Assembly (NCBI GenBank): GCA_015233365.1
Contig: JADFXU010000006.1
Coordinates: forward strand, 33,040-97,039
Source: Nitrospirota bacterium
GTDB lineage: Bacteria; Nitrospirota; Thermodesulfovibrionia; Thermodesulfovibrionales; Dissulfurispiraceae
Length of the DNA stretch: 64,000 bases
Direction of reading: 5' to 3'
Shown here piece after piece: positions 62,932 through 64,000 of the stretch. Each line of letters begins with the position of its first letter. Within the stretch, counting starts at the first letter, position 1. Position numbers and translations under genes: made by a program. Under the pieces are notes generated by a model that saw only the letters and a list, made by a program, of their open reading frames with translations, was not told the origin of the DNA and did no database searches.

Positions 62932-64000
62932 ATGACCAACAGACTGGCATATCGCTTAATACTATGGGTGATGGCGTTCAGCCTCATGCTTACGCTGTTT
63001 GGCGCAGTGCTCAGGACGTACCTTGATTACAAGGAAGCGATAGGCTCGATCGGGGAAGACTTCAAAAAAATAAGAGCGGGCATCGTTCCGGGCATAACAG
63101 CCAGCCTTTGGGTTATGGACAGGGAACAGCTCAAAGTGCAGATGGACGGCATTCTCAACTTTCCCCATTTCTCTCATGCCGCAATAGAGTCGGAAGGCCG
63201 TACGATCATATCGTCCGGCAATCCGAAGCCCGGCAGGAGTATGAGACAGGAGTTTCCGCTCTATCATACCTATAAAAACAAAGCGATAAACCTGGGGACT
63301 CTCTCCGTATCGGCGAACCTGGAGTCTATTCGCAGCACTGTATTCGACAGGTTCTATGAATGGTTATTTTATCAGGCTGTAGAGATATTTCTCATATCGC
63401 TCTTTGTCCTGTTTATCGTCAGATCTCTTATCGGAAAGCGCCTGGTGACTATGGCTGCTTATGTGAGGGAGTTAAGACCCGATAGACTCGACAAACCTCT
63501 TGTTCCCCTGGAAGAGCGCCGCGGAGAGAAGCAGGACGAACTCGATCAGGTCGCTGCGGCAATAAACAGCGCGTTACATGAACTGAATGTCGAATTGAAC
63601 AGGAGAAAAGCCGCAGAGGAAGCGCTTGTCGATGAAAAGGAGCATCTGAGCGTCACGCTCCGCTCCATAGGGGACGGTGTGATTTCCACGGATATATCCG
63701 GCACTGTGGTCATAATGAATAAAGTGGCGGAAGAGTTGACGGGATGGACGAATGAGGAAGCCCTGGGAAGACCTCTTGCGGAAACTTTTCACATAGTGAA
63801 CGAAAAGACGCAGCAGATATGCGAGAACCCTGTTGAAAGAGTTCTGAAGACCGGCAGGGTTGTCGGGCTGGCAAACCACACCGTGCTGGTATCAAGGAAC
63901 GGGGGAGAGCGGGTAATCGCAGATAGCGGCTCACCCATAAGGGACAGCGAGGGCAAGGTTATCGGGGTCGTGCTCGTCTTCAGGGATATCACCGAACGCA
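62932..64000 (+). CDS. Membrane PAS-domain sensor kinase or cyclase, 3' end outside window
   Basis: More than 356 codons from ATG 62932, open to the right edge. A membrane helix at about 9-28, an extracytoplasmic domain of about 115 residues, a second helix at about 145-165, a HAMP-like linker to about 225, and a PAS domain (SIGDGVISTDISG; AEELTGWTNEEALGRP) are visible. The output domain, kinase or GGDEF, lies beyond 64000. It starts two bases after the solute-binding gene, so the two are probably one system. Confidence 0.85.
   Translation, partial: MTNRLAYRLILWVMAFSLMLTLFGAVLRTYLDYKEAIGSIGEDFKKIRAGIVPGITASLWVMDREQLKVQMDGILNFPHFSHAAIESEGRTIISSGNPKPGRSMRQEFPLYHTYKNKAINLGTLSVSANLESIRSTVFDRFYEWLFYQAVEIFLISLFVLFIVRSLIGKRLVTMAAYVRELRPDRLDKPLVPLEERRGEKQDELDQVAAAINSALHELNVELNRRKAAEEALVDEKEHLSVTLRSIGDGVISTDISGTVVIMNKVAEELTGWTNEEALGRPLAETFHIVNEKTQQICENPVERVLKTGRVVGLANHTVLVSRNGGERVIADSGSPIRDSEGKVIGVVLVFRDITER

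Noticed and set aside
1..64000. tRNA or rRNA genes
   Set aside because: No cloverleaf pattern or conserved rRNA segment was noticed by eye; a tRNA search program would be needed to be sure.

Overview
The window is about 64 kb of gene-dense bacterial chromosome with mid-range GC and long, tightly packed same-strand operons. The gene content fits a Gram-negative, diderm, anaerobic or microaerophilic chemotroph. Evidence for this is a type IV pilus secretin operon, an LpxC domain, a SurA-like chaperone, a TonB-like protein, HypE, a polyferredoxin/DUF362/DUF6599/aldo-keto reductase cluster, citramalate synthase and an EF-G2 paralogue. The overall style resembles Nitrospirota (Thermodesulfovibrionia-like) or deep-branching Desulfobacterota. 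That placement is an inference from gene content, since no rRNA gene is present.

Layout. 1-4 kb: 3' truncated radical SAM/DUF2344 protein, a lysine-rich histone H1-like protein, a TonB-like protein and a small protein. 4-9 kb: pilMNOPQ on the minus strand. 9.5-11 kb: glycogen synthase. 11-20.7 kb: a minus-strand housekeeping run (rseC, EF-G2, argH, lipoprotein, hypE, surA-like, rluB-like, aspS). 20.7-21.9 kb: a MITE-like element and two small plus-strand genes. 21.9-30.2 kb: a minus-strand amino-acid run (moeB/hcyF-like, JAMM protease, thrC, ThiS/MoaD-like carrier, NIL protein, apgM family, lysC, cimA, cysK). 30.3-37.2 kb: a sigma-54 activator, a TrmO remnant, a Mop protein, a zeta-toxin pair, hom, alaC and lipA. 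37.4-43.7 kb: csp, mazG, purC, purE, htpX, a PEBP protein, a triple-rhodanese protein and HU. 43.8-51.5 kb: a cyclic-di-GMP riboswitch, comEC, glutamate dehydrogenase, putA and nudC. 51.7-56 kb: a second threonine-synthase-like gene, a MetY/MetZ-like gene and a response-regulator-LpxC fusion. 56-61 kb: the NapH/NapG-like polyferredoxin cluster. 61-64 kb: a beta-propeller protein, a solute-binding protein and a membrane PAS sensor that runs off the right edge.

How the genes work together. Aspartate-family synthesis is spread over lysC, hom, an apgM-family protein in the position where a homoserine kinase would be expected, two thrC-like genes and a MetY/MetZ-like enzyme. A sulfur-carrier set (ThiS-like protein with a GG-KGG tail, an E1-like activator and a JAMM protease) sits in the same run. 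It resembles the protein-thiocarboxylate cysteine/homocysteine pathways known from Mycobacterium (CysO/Mec+) and Wolinella (HcyS/HcyD/HcyF). PutA and glutamate dehydrogenase together would convert proline to 2-oxoglutarate.

Most notable items: (i) a REC-LpxC fusion, which could place lipid A synthesis under phosphorelay control; (ii) a GEMM-I cyclic-di-GMP aptamer with its own promoter ahead of an HU gene and a heme/rhodanese gene; (iii) the thiocarboxylate module; (iv) short GGGGACAC-type repeats and repeat hairpins inserted in frame in several coding genes (radical SAM linker, ComEC; a related 39-bp repeat in the rhodanese gene) and in an intergenic region.
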